The notes under the pieces were generated by a model that was not told where the DNA came from, ran no database searches, and saw only the letters and a list, made by a program, of their open reading frames with translations. Shown piece after piece: positions 23,170 to 35,801 of a DNA stretch of 64,000 nt. Location: assembly GCA_032718865.1 (NCBI GenBank), contig JALUTQ010000004.1, forward strand, positions 310,001-374,000, in the 5' to 3' direction. Each line of letters opens with the position of its first letter. Position 1 is the stretch's first letter. The translations under genes were made by a program, and so were the position numbers. This DNA comes from Tilletia caries. Taxonomy: Eukaryota; Basidiomycota; Exobasidiomycetes; Tilletiales; Tilletiaceae.

Positions 23170-23751
23170 TCATTTTTCGGACTTGGAACCAGCTCCTCCG
23201 CCCGCAGCACTGCCCGCGTCGCCCATCTTGCATGCGACGATCTTGGCCTTGCTCACTGGCAAAAAGTCGCCGTTGTCGAGCTTCAACTGAGCATTCTTCA
23301 CGATGAAGGTCCACACCTCGTCACACGAGTTGTACGTGTGCAGGTGACCCTGGGCAAGGCAGACAGGGGAATGCGGAATAAGCGATCAGTGCAATGGCAA
23401 TGACTGGAACGGGTGGCGAGACGCTCTTTCGGGCCCTCACCTTGACTGAACTCTTCGCCTTCACATTCTTCGCCAAGGCATCCGCCACGCTCTTGTCGAA
23501 CTGCGTCAGGACCTTCATCGCCAGCACGGGGTTGATGTGCCCACTCTGGATCAGCTCATCGAGCGCATCCGTCAGCTGAAGCCCGATGCTGAGAGAGACC
23601 CAGCACAGAGGAAATGGGGAGTGTAAGTCAGATCCTCTGCCCCTGCTTTTCATGAGGCAAGGAGGGAGGCTCACCTGCTGCGCCGATAAAGCTCGTAATA
23701 CGAGCGCTGGGCAGCAGGATTGCTGCCACTTGCGCCGGCACCGCCACTCAT
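23170..23751 (-). CDS. TOA2: Transcription initiation factor IIA gamma (small) subunit
   Basis: Exons 23675-23751, 23441-23588, 23170-23349 close in phase to 134 aa. TFIIA-gamma pairs with TOA1 and stabilises TBP on the TATA box. N-terminal four-helix part: [47 protein letters not shown]; then the C-terminal beta-barrel part [20 protein letters not shown]. The family is normally about 105-125 aa; this one adds a Ser/Ala-rich N-terminus and a Gly-rich tail. Start chosen at MSGGAG, the only Met before the helix. Nuclear, essential in yeast. Tandem on the minus strand with its neighbours but separated by about 0.6 kb, so independently transcribed. Confidence 0.95.
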
Positions 23752-24335
23752 CGTAACTGTAGATGGTTTTCCAAACGACGTCCACAGACTTTCCCAGCCC
23801 TTCCTTCGATCTCTCTGTCGCTTCGGTGGAGAACGACTCGCGACCGAGTTCGTCAATCAAGCTGACGCGGCTGAGGGAGCGACTTCAGCAAGCCGATTTC
23901 CGGACTGCCCTTGGCTCGAGATCCTCCGACCGAACGCTGCAGCGAAAAATGCGATAGAGACCTTCCCGTTTCGATTGCTGGCTCAGAATTTGGCCAGAAC
24001 CGGGTCTTCTCGAAGGTGGTGGGCGTGCGGATGAAGGCTTTTGAGCTTTGTAGGGGCACGCTCTTATATACCCCTGACCTTGTCGGGCCCGACAACACCA
24101 CTCCCCACTCAGCAAGTCGCTGGCCGCTGGGTACCGCAGAGATGAAAACGAAGATGATACAATTGCAGAGACAGAAAGGGTTCGTATGGAAGCAGGGGTG
24201 CGGAGGGAGTCTCGCCAGTCTAGTGAGCAAGCCATCCTCCTCCGCAGTAGTAAAGGTGATGTTAAAGGTCCAATGTGAGGCGCGGTGCGCCGAGTCCATG
24301 AATGAGAGGAGGACGAACCGAGGGTTGTCGAAAGA

Positions 24336-26184
24336 TTACCAAAACGTCTGAATCCAGTCCACGCCCGCGTCCCACGTTCGCCCAACGGCGCCACCTCCGA
24401 GCCGACCGAGTACACGGCGCCACTCGTGTACCGTCTGGTCCGCTTTGCCCAGACCGGAAACGCCTTGAAGTCCACCTGCCTTGCTCAGCCACAGCGCACC
24501 AATGCTCCGCTGGATCACATCCTCGATTGCCGTCTTGTCGACAGCGCAGCTAAACTCGAACCGGTTCTGGTGCCAAATGCTCACGGCGCGCCAGTGCAGG
24601 AGGATGGCAACAATGATCAGGGACTGGCGATGGAAGGTAAAAAGCGAGTCAGTATGCACAGTGGGCCTTTGAACTTTGCCGGCCAGTGGGCATGGAGACT
24701 CACATGCCAGATCTGATGAGCGTGACCCCAGATATCGAAGCGCCCCGGTGCCCACCGTTCGGGAATCTCAAGCGCATACACGACTATGCCGAGGATGTAG
24801 GCGAGCAGACTGGGCACGACGGGAAAAGCGAAAGCGGCCGTCTTGGTCAAGCCGTGCTCGTACGCGGCATGGGTGAACGGCAGCAGGGCGGCGAACGCCA
24901 TGGACAGAAAGATGGCCACGCGCCACATCTTCGCTTCCCGTGTGTTGAACCATTTCGCCCACGGTAGAGTCGCTCCGGTGACACCGACTAGGAAGGTGGT
25001 AAAGCTGTAGAAGAGGGCCAGGTTCGGTTGGCAGTAGAATTCGTTGTAAATGAGCGTGAAGACGGACGCGGACACAAGCCACGCGACGCCTAGGAGTCAG
25101 AATCAGGGGGCCCGGGGGTACGATCAGCATGAAAGGTTGATAATTGAGGATCCTGCAACTGTCGAAACTCACCAGTGTAGTCAATGCAGGCAAAGGCCTC
25201 AAACCAGCGGGGATGCGAGCAACCTGCCATGACATGCCAAGACACACTGAGTGCAAGACATTTGATCGCTGCGACTAGGTAGATGGTCTGAACGAGGCGA
25301 TCCATCGGGGTCGTGTGCGCATCGAGCGCCCACGAGTGACCATCCTTGTACGGCCAGAAGAGGGGCACAATGATGGCGATGCCTATCAGATGTGTCATAA
25401 TGTTCCCGGTCTCGTTGTGGATCTCGAACGTGCTTCGCATCAGAGCGGGCCAGCGCTCGATGGGGATAAAGCGGTATCCAGACAGAATGTGGGCATTGTT
25501 GCGCCACAGGTGCGGGAGTCGCTCGTAGGTCAGCAACCGTTGACCTCCGCGTGCGAAATCGAGGGCGGCTGTGTAGAGCGCATCTTCGGCCTTGTGGAAG
25601 GTTCCGACTGCGCTGGCGCGAGACTGGGCCAGTTTGAGCTCGAGCGAGTTCATAAGCTCGTCCATCTTGACCTTGGGAAGCTTATTCTGCCATGCGGCCG
25701 GGTCGAACTGAATCCGATCGAAGGCACTGGTGAACCCGTCCAAGTTGGGAAGCGACCGACGGTGTGCATGATTCGGCCTCGATCGCTCGGAGATGGTAAT
25801 GGGAGAATGCTTCGTTGCGTCCCAGCCGGCTTGCTGTGCTGCAATCGAAGAGGTACTTGTGGACGAGCTGTAACCGACCTCGCCGTCATCGTCTGAGCTT
25901 CCCACAGCAGTCATGCTGGGCCTCAGCCGCGGAACATCGTCCAGTGTGTGTCGAGAGAGCGCAGGTGGGGGCGAGGCCGCGGCCGCCGTCGACGACGAAG
26001 AATCAGTCGAAGCCGTACCTGTGGACGATATCGCTCCTGGAGGAGGAAAGCGGAAGGCGGCCGACGTGCTGGGCTGCAGTGGCGCTGTCCGCTGGAAGAC
26101 GTCGCTCTGCTGGGACGCTCCGGGAGACGCGGCACCGGGCGCCGGCCTCGGACCGGGATCGGCTGAGCTGCGTCGCGCTCGCAT
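24336..26184 (-). CDS. PAQR / Izh-type (adiponectin-receptor-like, HlyIII) membrane protein
   Basis: Exons 25173-26184, 24704-25089, 24336-24623 close in phase to 561 aa. Seven-helix proteins of this family sit in plasma or internal membranes and act in lipid and zinc homeostasis (Izh proteins in yeast; ceramidase-like activity in animals). A Ser/Pro-rich cytoplasmic N-terminus of about 240 residues precedes the core. Core motifs: GYRFIPIE...STFEIHNETGNIMTHLIG, SWHVM (zinc His), CIDYTGVAWL, and HAHQIWH (zinc His pair) near the C-terminal helices. The long N-terminal extension and a C-terminal extension of about 75 residues recall yeast Izh3. Introns fall between helices with GTGAGT donors. 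Intact. Confidence 0.93.
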
Positions 26185-26585
26185 GTCTACTTAAAAGGAA
26201 GAGGAGGGGAGAAGAAGCTGAGCTGCTGGGGTGCTCGATGTCGTCCGCCAGCCTGTGGAACCTGATCTGCGCTGTGAGCGAGCGTGCTGATCCTGAATCC
26301 TATCCCGGCGTTTGGACTTTGGACGCGGAGGACATGGGCGGTGGGTCTTGGCGACACGTGGTTATCTTATCTAGAGTCTCAACCAGTTCAAATCGAACGG
26401 GTCCAGAACGGAAGATCGACAGTGCATGCTGCATTTGCCTGTTGCCAGGTCGAAGGGAAGCATGCTGGCCGCAGGGGGGTCCACAGAACAGGTACAATAG
26501 ACAAGCAGTAGTAAGTAGAATGTAGAAGTAGGCCGAAGATTATCCTGAACGAAATAGAAAGAAAGTAACACCAGATGCGCGTCCC

Positions 26586-29500
26586 TCAGCTGCCCCAAAC
26601 CGACCGCAGCTCCCTCAATCGATTCGACCCAATGGCCTTCGTCGTCCCCCGCCCATCGACCGTGACGCCGTCCCTCTTGGTCGGCGCTTTGAGTCCCTCC
26701 GCCGTCGCTCCATCTCTGCCAGCGTGAGCATCCGTGCTTGTGGCCGCAGGAGGTGCTAAGGCACGTGAGGACGATGCGTTTTGCCAGGAATCGGCTTCAA
26801 TTGTCTTCATGGTCGGCGATCGGACCGCCGCTTTCGAGGCTGGCAGTACGGAGCCCGACGAGGACGCACGTACAGGCACAGGTGCAGCAGTAGCAGTGGC
26901 TGCACTTGCACCGACACCAACGTCCCACGCTGAGGGTGGCAAGCGGACGACGTCGACAGACGCTCGTGGGCGATGACGGACATTGCTCACCGCTACGATT
27001 GGGGTCTCTCCTCCGGAATCGTTAGAGGTATTCCCCTCAAATGCGGCGGCACGGCCCTTGAAATCGACCGACTGCCGTCTCGTAGGACGCAAAGCGAGAG
27101 CCGAGTAGGGATGCACCTTGGAAGACCCAGCCGCCGGTACTTCCGCCTCGACCGCTGCACTTGAGCTCGACTGAGAGGAAAAGATCCCGTGCGGCGTAGC
27201 AGAGTTCAAGAAGACGCCCGCCGCCGTCGGACCCTTGAGCGGCTTGATCTTGGGCGTGGTGATCTTGACGGCCTCGTGACCATCAACGCTCCGACGGGGT
27301 TTACCAGAACTGATCTCGAAGGCAGCCACAACAGCAGCCGTCTTGTTGTTTCGGATCGCTCCTGACGGAGGAGGGGCAAGTGAGTTGGCCAGGGCACGGT
27401 TCGCCTCGACTTTCGTCACCCCGCCGTTGCACGTGGACACGTTGCTGAAGTCTAACGCTGGAGCCCCGCCCGAACCGGCCAGACGTGCCTTCGGCTTGAA
27501 CGTGTTCACAGAGCCCATCGCACTCTCCCCGTCTTGCTCCTTGTCCCTGGGCTGAATACCGGAAGCAGCGAGGAGCTCAGCCATTGTCGGCGCATCGTCG
27601 TTCAGGTGATGTCCACCAGAACCGCTCGCACTCGAGGAAGATCCAGGAACGGGCAACGCCTTGACCGGTTGAGACGAGCCCTTGTATGCAATCAGCACCG
27701 AAGAGCTTGGAGTCTTCGGAGTGTTCACGGCCTCGATCATGTCGAAAGCCGATACCCGTCGCACGATCATCTCCACCTTCGGTTCCAACTGGCCGCCAGA
27801 GCCACCAAGCTTGGACGCAGTAAAGATACCGTCCAGTGAAGATGTCGGGGGACTGGCTGCTTCCGTCAGCCAGCCTGCCACACGATCGACCGCTTTCTTG
27901 CCGAGGACCCTCTGTTCGGCTTCGCGCTGGTTGCCTGATGACGGGTTGGCCGCAACCTGCGATGGAGTGGTTGCGGGATCCACCTTCTTCAAGCTCTCCC
28001 GACGCTTGTTCAGGATCTTCTCGGCCTCCGACGGAACCTTGGCGTGCTGCACTGCCTGCACTTGCTGTTTGACAGAACGCAGCGCTGCTGACGGAACAGG
28101 AACATATTTCGAGTCCTCCGGTCCGGTATGTTCAGGTCGCTTGGCCGTCGCCGGAAGAGAGAGACGCTTATCGCGCACGACCGACATGGGCTTCGGCGCG
28201 GCTGAAGCGTCATCCCTCGCCCGATCAGCAAGGAGCGAACGGCCTGAATCCTGCCGTGCCATACTCGAGGCACTCTCAGCGCGCTGCTCAATAGCCCTGA
28301 TCTGCGCCAACGCACTCGATCCAGTCGAGTTACGTACCGCCCGTGTCGCTGCTGGCACATCGCGCAGTTCGACCGCCTTCGGTTTGGCAGGCTCAGGCAG
28401 AGCAGACGCCTTGGCGCTCTCTGCGCGGAGAGCAGCTTGAGCCTTCTCCCGAGCCGCTTTTGAAGCGTCGGCTCTTTGGATCGCCTCTTGCGCCATGCGC
28501 TCGCGTTCTGCTACAGCTCTGTCCTCTCGTTTTTGCTCCCGATCCACGGCAGCCGGTGCAACTGGAACCTTGGTCTTGGACGTTGCTTCGGGCTTCTTGA
28601 CAGTTTCATCAACAGAGCGACGTCGACCCTCAGCAGCCGGGGCGATGTTGCCATACACCCGGATTGGTTGCTGTGCCTGCGGGATCGCCGGACTTATGGG
28701 CTTGATGATCGCAACAGGCTTGACATCCTGAGCCTTCTTGGCCGCCGGTACCACCTTCGCACGTGAGTTGTCTTCATCGTCCGTCTCATCTGCGAGAATC
28801 GCACTGTACTTGGCAGGGGCCGAGTTTCGCGGCTTGGTCGCAGCAGCTTTCTCAACAGGACGAGGCGGGCTGCTTTCCTTCTGGGCAGGGACTGCATTCC
28901 GGTACGATGTCTCCGGAAGTCTCGAGCCCGCTCGTGTGCTGTCGTCCGCTTTGGGAGTGGCCTCCTCGACGGCAGCTGGAGCCGATGCGAGAGGCGTCAT
29001 TGGCCTGGCTAGACGAGCTTCGAGGGCGGCAAGACCTGCTCCTTGCGACGAGACTGACATCGACGATGAACTCCGACCGAGCAGACGTGGTTGAGACGAG
29101 GGCGTCCCTGGCGTTACGCTCTTCACAGCAACAGGCACTTGGGACTTGGACCTCGTCTCCGCTTTCGGCGTCTGCGACCGATCCTCTACTTGCTGCAGAA
29201 CGGGCGTCGTCTGCACGGAACTCGAGTTCGGAGCCGCCCGTCGGTTCTTGCTGCCACTCTGATCTGCCAGATTCTCCAAGGCAGCGATGTCCAAACTCCG
29301 GGACGGCGCAGGGCTTTGCGACTCCAGGCGGGACGGTGCTCGACCGAGCGAAACCATGCTACCAGGAATTGGCCTGCCCGCAATGGGCACGGATCCCGTC
29401 TCATGTCCATCGTGCTCATGCTCGTGCTCATGATCGTCCTCATCTCCTTCCTCCGGCACTTCCGAAAGCATCCTAGAATGCGAATGCATCGCAAGTTGAG

Positions 29501-32184
29501 CATACACATCCGTCGGTGTCGGCGGAGCGCGTTGTGCAGCCGGAGCGGCCACGGCGGGCGCACTGGCACTACCTGCACTCGCACCACTTGCCGTGCCGGA
29601 GGGGCGGGAGTCCGAAAGCATCGAGGCTGGCGGTGTAGGTACATGCTTGTGCTTCGGCTGTGCGCGCTGGTCACGACCTGGCCCGGGAGAGGGACAAGGC
29701 CTAGGCGGCTCCTGTTGAGAATCTTGAGCTTCTCTCGGTGCTTCAACGATGGTCGAACCGGGCAGGGGAAGCGGGCCCGACATAACACGGCGCATCTGCG
29801 ATGACGGGTGTTGATCGAAGGAGGCTCTTCGCTCGGGCGGTCCTGGAAATGGCTGTGGCGGAGCTGCCACTTGTTGCTGAGGAACTGGAGGAGGCAAGTT
29901 TGCGAAAGTGGTGAAGGAAGCCATGGTGTCTTGGCGATTGAGGTTGCTGCCTACGTCCGGCGCAGCGCTTGCTGACCTTGGGATCGCAGACCCATACTGA
30001 GCCGCCGCCGCCTCCGGTGACACGAACATCCGCGACGCCCTCCAATCCGGTGCATTCGGGTCGAATACGAACGCTTCGGCGCCGTTCCCGCCGTTCATGT
30101 GCGGAGCCGGTGCGCCAAAGGAGATCGGCATGGGTATCTGAGGCACGGCGACCATCATGCCGGGAGCATACTGGAACCCTGGAGCGGGAGCAGGACTGAG
30201 CGGCGGAGGCGGGGGGCGGTAAGAGTCCATGGCCGATGCTGGACGAGCGGGCATCACGTTCACAATGCTGGGCATTTGGTGTAGCTGCATACCCGGAGCC
30301 ATCGGGGCAGGAGACCAGCCCCGTTCAATCGCGTACTGTTGCATGGGAGCAAGCGAATGAGGTGATGGCGATACGGGGAGCTGGTACGGTGGCGCCTGAC
30401 CTGGACCAGGATAATGTTGCGGAGCCAGGTTGCCAAACTGTTGCATTGGGCCTGGTTGCTGATGATGACCGGCACTCGAATGAGGTCTCTGAACGTTCAC
30501 GTCTTGGTATGCCTGTGAGTGTGAATCGAGCGATTGGCGATGCTTGGGCCGGGAAGCATCGTTGTGCTGCGCGTCCGGACCACGGGGAAGCTGATGCAAT
30601 GGATTCTGCAGGGCCAGATCGCGCGCTTCCATCAACACCTTGATGCCCTCTGCTCCCACCGATCGCGGGTGGACGACCCAGATGGGGATCTCGACAGTCA
30701 GGTCTTTGGAGAGCGCGCCGAGTGGCAAAGCGACTCGAAGGACAACCTGCACCTCGAAGAGCAGAGACCTTCCTGACCAGCCCGAACCGGGAGTGTGCCT
30801 GATATCCTGGTGATGGTGGTGCGGCTTCGCATGGGTGGCTGCGTGGCCTTCTCCGCCGTGCTCAGGCCCACAGGGAACGCCGAGACCGACAGTGCGGAGA
30901 TCGTGTGGGATACGGACGGGAAGGACACAAACTGTCTCCTCATTCGGCGGGAACTCGTAGTTCGCCCCGGCGTGACTGGAGGTACTTCCTGTGGTCTTGA
31001 AACTTTGCTCGGACACGACTTCGGTGATCATGGGCTGTTGACCATTGCCTTCCTGCACGGTCGTCTTGCCGGGTGGGCGAAGGAGTGCACCAGGCCCGCC
31101 AGGCTCGAGCTCGTCCGAGCGCTGGACAGGGAAGACGAGTCTGCGGGCCAGACTGACCTTGACTCCAGAGACGTGCCGTTTGGTGTTGTTCCGGACGGAG
31201 AGTTTGAGATGTACCTCGCTGCCGCTGAGGAAGATGGAGCGGAGCAGGCCGGCCTCGAGCCAGACGGCGCCATTCCCACCGAGGAAGAGTCTTGTGTCTG
31301 CGACGACGTCGATGGGTTCGTGGAAGAGAGGATGAGAGGGCAGGCTCCGTGCGAGGGTGACTGGCCATCGCTCTACGACGGGGACCTCGGCGCGAACGGT
31401 GATCAAGTGTCGCTGCTGGTGCTGTTGATCGTGGGGACTGGCTGTAGACGAGGTTTGGGATGCGACCCAGATCTGAGCGGTTCCCTTGAGAACATATCGA
31501 AGACTTGCATTGCCTGCAAATGAAACGGAAGAAGGCGCGCGGACTGGGACAGGGAAGGAGAATGGAAAGGTGGTCTTGCCCTTGCGGGAGTTCCACCATA
31601 CCGTAGTGCCGGAGTGGGTGTGTGACGAGGTTGTGATGGGCGCGTGCGGGGTGACGGCATTCGAAGGTGGGAGATGTGCACCTTGGAAGAGCGTGCGCGC
31701 ATATAGGAAGGTCTGCCTTGCAGAGTGGTCGCGCGAGTGAAGCTCTGGTAAGACATTGGGGTGTTGCGAAGTCAGCCAGACGACCGACGAGTTAGAGAGG
31801 ACAAAGGGACATACCTTCAGCAGCCTCGAGCTCGACAGCGATTTCTCCAATGCGCATTCCTTTCCCTGTGAGGGAGCAGACTTCCATCCGACCATGTACC
31901 GCCCCGCCGGCTTCGAAGCAATCTGCGCCGAGAGTGAGCTGCAGTCTGAGCTTGGGGTGTTTGGTGACTGCGTCCATGGGCATCGACCGCTGATCGCCAA
32001 CGAAATCAGCGGCGGCGGGAAGCCGATGGTCGGGACCGACGGCTGGCGAAGTTGAGCGGAGGAGCTCGTTCGGGAATTGGCCATGCATGTGGGGGCTCGG
32101 AGGGGTTGCTGGGGGATGAATGCCCAGAGGCAGGTGATGCGGGGCGAGCGTGGGGTGCTGTGCGGGAAATGTAGGCGCGAACAT
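26586..32184 (-). CDS. Very long arrestin-domain protein (1842 aa)
   Basis: Two exons, 31815-32184 and 26586-31744, join in phase; the GTATGT donor and CAG acceptor are clear. Arrestin N fold: KLRLQLTLGADCFEAGG, ELEAAEELHSRDHS, FLYARTLFQG, with TTFPFSFPVP next. Arrestin C fold: LSVRNNTKRHVSGVKVSLARR, ending with a VEIPIWVVHP strand. About 1200 residues of low complexity follow: Pro/Gln-rich, acidic HEHEHEHDGHE, Ala/Ser-rich, and one charged stretch likely to coil (AVAERERMAQEAIQRADASK). Arrestin-related proteins recruit Rsp5-type ubiquitin ligases to membrane transporters. I see no clear PPxY motif, so that role is only inferred. A 5.2-kb exon without introns is unusual here. Confidence 0.88.
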
Positions 32185-32708
32185 CTTGTGTGATATTAGC
32201 GGGTATATGTATATATCTCAGAAGGCAGAGCTGAGGGCGTATTGGTTCGTGAGCAGGTCGTTCGTTGTCCGAGGGTCGTGTTGCGCGTTGCAGGTTCGTG
32301 GAATTCGTCAGGGCGTGTGATATTCGTGCAGGTCGTGAGTCTGAACGCGGAAGCTGCGGGCCGGTCAAGTGTGAGCGCAGCGGGAACAGTGTGAGAGAGA
32401 GAGAGAGTCAGTCAGTCAGATGCTCGCTGTCAAGAACAAGACCGAGTACGCCATCAAGGCATGAAGGCAACCAAGGGAGCCAGTTCAGTGAAGCCAAAAG
32501 GCTCCGAGCAGACATAGGGGCTTTACGAGATCGGGCCATCGGGCACGACCAGGCTGATTACGTAATATATCCGTGCGCCACGTGACTCGACCGCGTGCCC
32601 AACATTTTTTCCATCTCTTTATTTGCGCGTCGAAGGCAGTTTAGTTCTTCTTGACCTGGTCCCTGGCACGCGTCTACAGCAACGCACTCCCTCCTTCACA
32701 CACACAAC

Positions 32709-34595
32709 ATGGCTTCGACCGCTGCTTCTGCTTCTGCCTCGACGTCGGCCGCGCCTGCTGCGGTGTCGTATCCCATCGCGAACCCGCCCATGGACGTCGA
32801 CGCAGCCAAGGCCGAGGCGCTCCGCCAGTTCGAGTTCTACTTCTCCAACGCCAATCTGCCCTTCGACAAGTTCCTCTTCAAGCTCACCCGCACAGACAAC
32901 GACCCGCCCCTGCTCGACGACGCCACGGGTGAGACCCTCCCGCCCGGTCCCGGCCAGGGCTGGGTCCCCGTCAACACCTTGGCCACCTTCAAGCGCATGC
33001 AGCCCATGCGACAGAGCTTGTCCGATGCCCAGCTCGCCGACGCGCTCGAATCCTCCACTCTCCTCAAGCTCGACCCGTCCCGCACCAAGATCCGTCGCAG
33101 AGAACCCATCCGGCCCATCAAGGATTCGTTCCAGCGCAGCATCTACGCGAAGGGCTTCCCCGAGTGGACGCCCACCCTCCAGGCCGAGCTCGAGAAGTAC
33201 TTCGCGCAATTCGGAGAGATCGTTGTCGTCCGCATTCGACGCGACGAATCCGTCAAGCCCCCAAAATTCAAGGACTCGGTCTTTGTCGAGTTCTCAAAGA
33301 CAGAAGAGATGGAGGCTTTCCTCGCCCTTGACCCCAAGCCAAAATACAACGATACTGAGCTGGACATCATGAGCAAGTGAGTTCAAGCAGGATACGCGAT
33401 TCTGGAGCAGTCAGCCATGCTGATCTCTTCTCCTCCCGCAGAGACGCATACTGCACGATGAAGATGAAGGAAAAGGGTATTGAGCCCAGCGAGAGCTGGC
33501 GCCAGCGCGAGGCAGGTGACGGGGCGGAGGGAAGCGGAGCAGGTGCTGATTCCAAGGAATCCGAAATGAAGGACGCATCGGCACCAAAAGCTACGAGTGG
33601 AGCTGCCAGTGGAAAGGCCTTCAACAAGAAGCGCTTCAACGCCTTTGGCGAGCTCCAGAGAGAAGCCCGGGGTCTGCCCAACCAGCTTACCGACGACGAC
33701 GACCGCAAGCCGCGCGCGCCCAAGATGACCGCAGAGGAGAAGGAGGCGGCGCGTGTCGCCCGGCGCGCTGAGCCGCTCCAGTTCTCCTTTGCAGGCTTGA
33801 CTCTCAAGACGAAGGCGGATGGGACGGTTGATGAGGAAGGGCTCGAGTTCCCGACCAATTCGGTGCTCAAGTTTGACAATGCTGGTGTGGCACAGCGGGA
33901 CTCGTGGAAGAGTCTCAAGGTGAGTTGTGCCCTTCTTGGCCCAAATTGCTGGAAAGACGGCATTGTATGCTGACGATTTCTTCGGATTCAAATAGGACGC
34001 CGTGTCGGTGATCCAACAGCCCTTCTTTGTCGACTTGGCTGTCGGCAAGTCCTCCGGCTCTATCGGTTTCAACGAGACTGTCACCGACGAGAACTTTGAC
34101 AAGGTCAAGGGTCTCAACGTCCCCATTGCCGGCAAGTCGGGCGAGGAGATCACCTGGTCACGATCCACTGCCGAAGAGGCGCGGAAATCATGGCTCACCC
34201 GCGCCAACTTCCGTGCATCGATGATGCTCGACCAGCGCGAGGAGGAGGCCAGCTCTGGTGGCGGCGGCGGCGGTGGCTTTGGTGGAGGTCATCGGGATCG
34301 ACGAGGCGGCCGTGGTGGAGGGGGCCGCGGTGGAGGACGGGGTGGTCGTGGCGGCGGCCGGGGCGGCGGCCGCGGTGGTGGACGAGGCGGGGGCAAGTTC
34401 AACCACGGCAAGCGTGACAACGACCGTTCGAACGGCCGGGACGGCGGCGATGGACCTGCTGCTGCTGAGGTGGGGGAGACGGGTCAGAAGCGTAAGCGTC
34501 AGGATGCGGATGCGGGCGCGGCGGGTCAGAAGCTGGCTGAGGGAGCGCGGCCTCCGTCCATTGGGGGTGCGAAGAAGACCAAGACGGAGGCATGA
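32709..34595 (+). CDS. LHP1: La autoantigen homologue (LARP3), RNA 3'-oligoU-binding chaperone
   Basis: Exons 32709-33376, 33442-33919, 33996-34595 close in phase to 581 aa. La binds UUU-OH ends of new RNA polymerase III transcripts, protecting pre-tRNAs and guiding processing. La motif: QFEFYFSNANLPFDKFLFKL near residues 38-58, with the winged-helix remainder to about 135. RRM1: RSIYAKGFPEW...SVFVEFSKTEEMEAFL. A second, La-type RRM starts after the charged linker: SVIQQPFFVDLAVGKSSGSIGF. The C-terminus is a long RGG/GGGRGGG tail with a basic KRKRQD motif. Start context ACACAACATGG. Divergent from the arrestin gene; the 525-bp gap (32185-32708) holds both promoters. Intact. Confidence 0.94.
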
Positions 34596-34983
34596 GAGTC
34601 GCTTTCCCTACATCTTCCCCTTTCCTTGTTAGGAGTTCTGCTTTCTCAATTCGCGCTCTGTTCTTCGCAACTATACTTCACCGCGTTCCGTTCTCCTTCT
34701 CACCCGCCGTGAAATCGTTGACTTTGTCGATTGTGAGCGGACCGCAGTCGGTAAAGCCGGTAATAAAGGCACCGTCGACCAAAGGCAGTCCGCTCATTGG
34801 CTGGACGGATCGAGAGAGGGACTTTTGTCCGTGAGCACATGTGCGTTCCCGATCCACTGGACCCGTCTCAACAACAACAGCGAGGGTCCATCGGTCGATC
34901 TCCCCATCTTGCTGCCCACCATCTCCTGCATTTTCTCTCCCAACCTCGCACTCTTCAACTCTCTATCTTAACCCTAGAACATC

Positions 34984-35801
34984 ATGTCGAAGACTTTCAA
35001 GGCGGACGAGGTCAAGAAGCACCAGAGCGGTTAGTGTCTGACTTCAGCCTGGGGTTGCCACGATGGGAGAAGTTACTGATCGATGGTCGCTTCATTTCTC
35101 CCTTTCTCCCTCTCTCTCTCCTGTGGTCTCACTTCGACTGGCCCCTGCGCTCCCTTCGCTGGCGCTATCCCACGATCTATGCGCGTCCCGTGGTTGCGAC
35201 TTGGCGTCGATTCCTCGTTCCCCAGAGGAGTCTGTCTGGGTCGTCGTTGACGGCGGGGTGTACGATGTGACCGAGTTCCTCGAGGACGTGAGTTCCAGGT
35301 CCTGAACCTGCCCAGCTGAAACGTCATCAGCTGCGGGTGATGATGGTTTGCTGATTTGTTTGATTTCTTCTCGTCATCCCTTCTTTACCTGCGCCGCCTT
35401 CCCACACACTTTCGTCACGTCTGCTTCGTTGGCTGCGTCCCTGCTCTCGTGGAATAGCACCCCGGTGGGAAGAAGATTCTGGTCCAGAACGGCGGCAAGG
35501 ACGCAAGCGAGGCATTCTGGACGTGAGTTGTCGAGTGCGACGCGTCGATCTCGCATACGTATAAAGACCAGTCCCGCTGACGCATCGTTTCCCTCATTCG
35601 AACAAACCGCAGATACCACTCCGAGAAGGTCCTCAAGAGCGTGGCCGCAGAATACAAGATTGGCGAACGTGAGTTTTGTGCCGATCCTCGTCCTCCTGGA
35701 CCTGAAGGTGCCTGTAGCGCCGGGTATGACTCTGACTGACTTTCTCCCCTTCTGGCATGGACGGAAACGATCTCTCAGTCGAACCCAACTCCAAGTTGTA
35801 G
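34984..35801 (+). CDS. Small soluble cytochrome b5-like heme protein
   Basis: Five short exons (34984-35029, 35226-35287, 35458-35522, 35613-35668, 35779-35801) close in phase to 83 aa. Heme-binding core: VWVVVDGGVYDVTEFLEDHPGG, with the first axial His in HPGG, and FWTYHSEKV, with the second. No membrane anchor follows: the protein ends EPNSKL. It therefore acts as a soluble electron carrier, or as the short b5 form seen in many fungi. One donor is GTTAGT; the rest are GTGAGT. The start MSKTFKADEVKKH is typical. The redox partner is unknown. Confidence 0.92.
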
